The notes beneath the pieces were generated by a model. That model saw only the letters and a list, made by a program, of their open reading frames with translations, ran no database searches and was not told where the DNA came from. A stretch of 8,355 bases of DNA. It comes from Candidatus Zixiibacteriota bacterium (lineage in GTDB: Bacteria; Zixibacteria; MSB-5A5; GN15; FEB-12). Made by a program: the position numbers and the translations under genes. Every line of letters starts with the position of its first letter. The stretch's first letter is position 1. Positions 6,565-8,355 of this stretch are shown in pieces. The stretch covers positions 1 through 8,355 of the forward strand of contig JAHIVM010000564.1 of NCBI GenBank assembly GCA_018816665.1, in the 5' to 3' direction.

Positions 6565-8355
6565 CTATCTTATCACCACCAGTTTACCTTTTTCACCGGA
6601 ATCGGCCAGGTACCAGAGGTACGTACCGGATGACACGTTGCTTCCGGCGTCATTGGTACCATCCCACTGGATGTCGGTTCCGGCTGTATTCGACCACCGC
6701 TTTACCACATCGCCGGAGATCGAAAGCAACACCAATTCCGAGCCTTGGGGGAGATCGGTAAAAGTTGCCCCTTCAGCCTCGGCAAAACGCACCGGGTTGG
6801 GGTAGGCGTGGGTGAACGGTTCTACGCTGAAACTCCAGGCATCGCTGTACCCGTCGTTGTTGGTGGCCACCCGCCAGTAATAGGTCAGGTCAGCACTCAA
6901 GCCGGCGGGAACTTTCCAGGACGTCGTCAAACCGAGTTCCTGCTGGGTTTCGCCGCTGGCCACCAATCCAAAAAAACCTGAGTCTGTCGCGACTTCAAAG
7001 AAGTACGAGTCGCTGCCGTTGGGGTCGACGTTCTGAACCACGAGAACCGGCTGTGAGGTGTGCAGCAGCGAGCCGGAGGTCGGTGACTGGAGCTCGGCCA
7101 GATCCTCATTGCCCGAAATAATGTCTACGGTGGCTTCGGCCATCGCTACGTTTGACAGTACCGACGGATTCCCCAGCTCGTCATAGGTTCTGACAGCAGC
7201 GTAGTACTGGCGAGCGGGCACCAGACCGCCGATTGTGGCGGTCTGGATGTTGCCAGCTTCAAGGGTGGGAGGGGGACTGGAGTGTATCGAAGCCATGTTC
7301 CAGTTACTTTCCGTTATAGAATCCATCGAGTAGCGAATCATGTAGAACGCGGCCGTGCCCGTCATTCCGTCGTCGCCGGGGGCGGTCCAGGACAGGTCTA
7401 TCGTCCCTTCCACTTCACCACCCGATGCGTTCAGGTCATCAATGCCTCCGGGCGGAGTGATATCGGCACCGGTCGAGGCGCTGGCCACGTTGGACATGGC
7501 AGACCAGTTCGGCACCTCATCGGCCGTCATCAGTGCGAAGTAATAGGCCCGGTTCGAATTCAGGCCCGTAACGGTCAGGGTCTCCGGTGTACCGGCAGCC
7601 TTGGGCGCAGCCTCGTCGATCACCCGGGAGGCCATGTTCCAGTTGGCCAAGGTTATCGGTGAAGTATGGTAACGCACGTCGTACTGGGCGGCCGTACCTA
7701 CCGCGCCATCGTCACCCGGGGCAATCCATAGCAGGGTGATCGAGGTTTCGGTCGGCATGCCCGCAGTCAGAGTGCTGACTATTTGCGGAGCGGTAGCGTC
7801 GCCCATCGTCGTACCGGAAGTCACGTTTGAGAGACCGGACCAGTTCGGCACTTCATCAGCCGTCTTCAGAGCAAAGTAGTACGTTGTGCCGGACTCGAGT
7901 CCGTTGATCTGGACGGTTTCGACGCTGCCGCCCGGTTTCGGCGCTGGTTCCCCGTCGAACTGTACTGCGGCATCCCAGTTAGCATCGGTGATAGTCGACG
8001 TCGCGTACCGGATGTCGTACTGCGATGCCGTTCCGCTGTTACCGTCGTCGCCAGGGGCGGTCCAGGACAGCATGATCGACGTGGCAGTGGCGCCGCCGTT
8101 GCCAAGGTTGGACACGATCGCCGGCGGTGTGGTTTCCTCGGACGTACTGACGCTTACGACGTTGGACACGCCCGACCAGTTCGGGACCTCATCGGCCGTC
8201 TTCAGCGCGAAGTAGTACAGGGTCCCGGAGTTCAGTCCGGTTACGGTGAAGGATTCCGAGGAACCCGCCGTCTGCGGCGACGGTTCGCCGGTCGCCTGGC
8301 TGGCGGCATCCCAGTTGCCGGAATTGATCATCGATGTCGAGTAACGGATGTCGTA
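6565..8355 (-). CDS. Secreted/surface fibronectin type III repeat protein with C-terminal FlgD-like sorting domain, N-terminus beyond window
   Basis: The window holds the last 596 codons of a longer gene. The Met codon at 8331 is internal: the frame stays open to 8355 and the eight preceding codons (YDIRYSTS) match the interior of the next repeats. Going toward the C-terminus there is a partial FN3 unit (8134-8355), then three full FN3 units (7798-8133, 7462-7797, 7123-7461). They carry recurring motifs SWTAPGDDG, YDIRY, NWDAA, GLNSG-YYFAL and TADEVPNWS. A different beta-sandwich domain follows (6817-7122, with YFFEVATDSGFF and YYWRVATN). The last ~83 residues (6565-6816) begin HAYPNPVRF and end GTYLWYL...GKLVVIR. 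That is the pattern of FlgD-Ig-like / type IX secretion C-terminal sorting domains, usually found on exported or cell-surface proteins. Function beyond adhesion, scaffold or accessory-domain roles cannot be told, since any catalytic N-terminus lies outside. It converges on the response regulator gene and has no evident link with it. Confidence 0.9.
   Translation of the reverse strand, partial: YDIRYSTSMINSGNWDAASQATGEPSPQTAGSSESFTVTGLNSGTLYYFALKTADEVPNWSGVSNVVSVSTSEETTPPAIVSNLGNGGATATSIMLSWTAPGDDGNSGTASQYDIRYATSTITDANWDAAVQFDGEPAPKPGGSVETVQINGLESGTTYYFALKTADEVPNWSGLSNVTSGTTMGDATAPQIVSTLTAGMPTETSITLLWIAPGDDGAVGTAAQYDVRYHTSPITLANWNMASRVIDEAAPKAAGTPETLTVTGLNSNRAYYFALMTADEVPNWSAMSNVASASTGADITPPGGIDDLNASGGEVEGTIDLSWTAPGDDGMTGTAAFYMIRYSMDSITESNWNMASIHSSPPPTLEAGNIQTATIGGLVPARQYYAAVRTYDELGNPSVLSNVAMAEATVDIISGNEDLAELQSPTSGSLLHTSQPVLVVQNVDPNGSDSYFFEVATDSGFFGLVASGETQQELGLTTSWKVPAGLSADLTYYWRVATNNDGYSDAWSFSVEPFTHAYPNPVRFAEAEGATFTDLPQGSELVLLSISGDVVKRWSNTAGTDIQWDGTNDAGSNVSSGTYLWYLADSGEKGKLVVIR
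7123..8355 (-). repeat. Tandem FN3-coding repeats, 336-bp period (3 full units plus a partial one)
   Basis: On the + strand the block beginning gaccagttcgg occurs at 7502, 7838 and 8174, exactly 336 bp apart. It encodes the NWS end of each unit. Another block, ggcggtccaggacag, occurs at 7381 and 8056 (675 bp, two periods plus one codon). The protein unit is 112 residues. The C-terminal-most unit (7123-7461) is 113 residues and more diverged: DELGNPS replaces DEVPNWS and the YYFAL strand reads YYAAV. High nucleotide identity among the other units suggests fairly recent duplication or ongoing homogenisation. Confidence 0.85.

Noticed and set aside
8329..8331. ATG as the start of the minus-strand FN3 gene
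   Set aside because: The eight upstream codons continue the repeat (YDIRYSTS), so the Met is internal and the true N-terminus lies beyond 8355.
7123..8355. Repeats as part of a mobile element or CRISPR-like array
   Set aside because: The 336-bp period is an intact coding repeat in one frame, with no transposase, terminal inverted repeats or spacers.

Overview
The window (8355 bases, fairly GC-rich) looks like bacterial chromosome from a free-living or uncultured member of the Fibrobacteres-Chlorobi-Bacteroidetes neighbourhood, possibly a candidate phylum such as Zixibacteria. This placement is inference. It rests on a surface protein with tandem fibronectin-III repeats and a FlgD-like / type IX-like C-terminal sorting domain, together with a HEAT-repeat nucleotide translocase of the kind known from free-living bacteria. 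No rRNA, tRNA, CRISPR array or mobile element was seen.

Layout on the + strand: (1) a multi-PAS sensor histidine kinase, cut off at its 5' end by the window edge (2-2365); (2) three bases after its stop, in the same frame, an ATP/ADP-translocase-like (NTT) membrane protein with a long HEAT-repeat C-terminus (2369-5173); (3) about 80 bases on, a small stand-alone cyclic-nucleotide-binding-fold protein (5254-5706). These three genes look like one transcription unit. A 235-base gap then holds a probable intrinsic terminator and a second hairpin. It is followed by (4) a response regulator with a receiver domain and a C-terminal coiled coil but no output domain (5942-6424), preceded by a strong Shine-Dalgarno sequence.

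On the - strand, converging on the response regulator, is the C-terminal part of a large repetitive secreted protein (6565 to beyond 8355). It has fibronectin-III units repeating every 112 residues (336 bp), one further beta-sandwich domain and a C-terminal sorting-type domain. The 140 bases between the convergent genes hold three hairpins, one of which is a good intrinsic terminator for the - strand.

The most interesting unit is the first: a PAS kinase, an NTT-HEAT translocase and a cNMP-fold protein with a degenerate phosphate-binding cassette. It suggests a regulated nucleotide (or other solute) transport or sensing device in an organism that need not be an energy parasite. The kinase and the output-less response regulator could be partners, but the terminator between them means that is not demonstrated.
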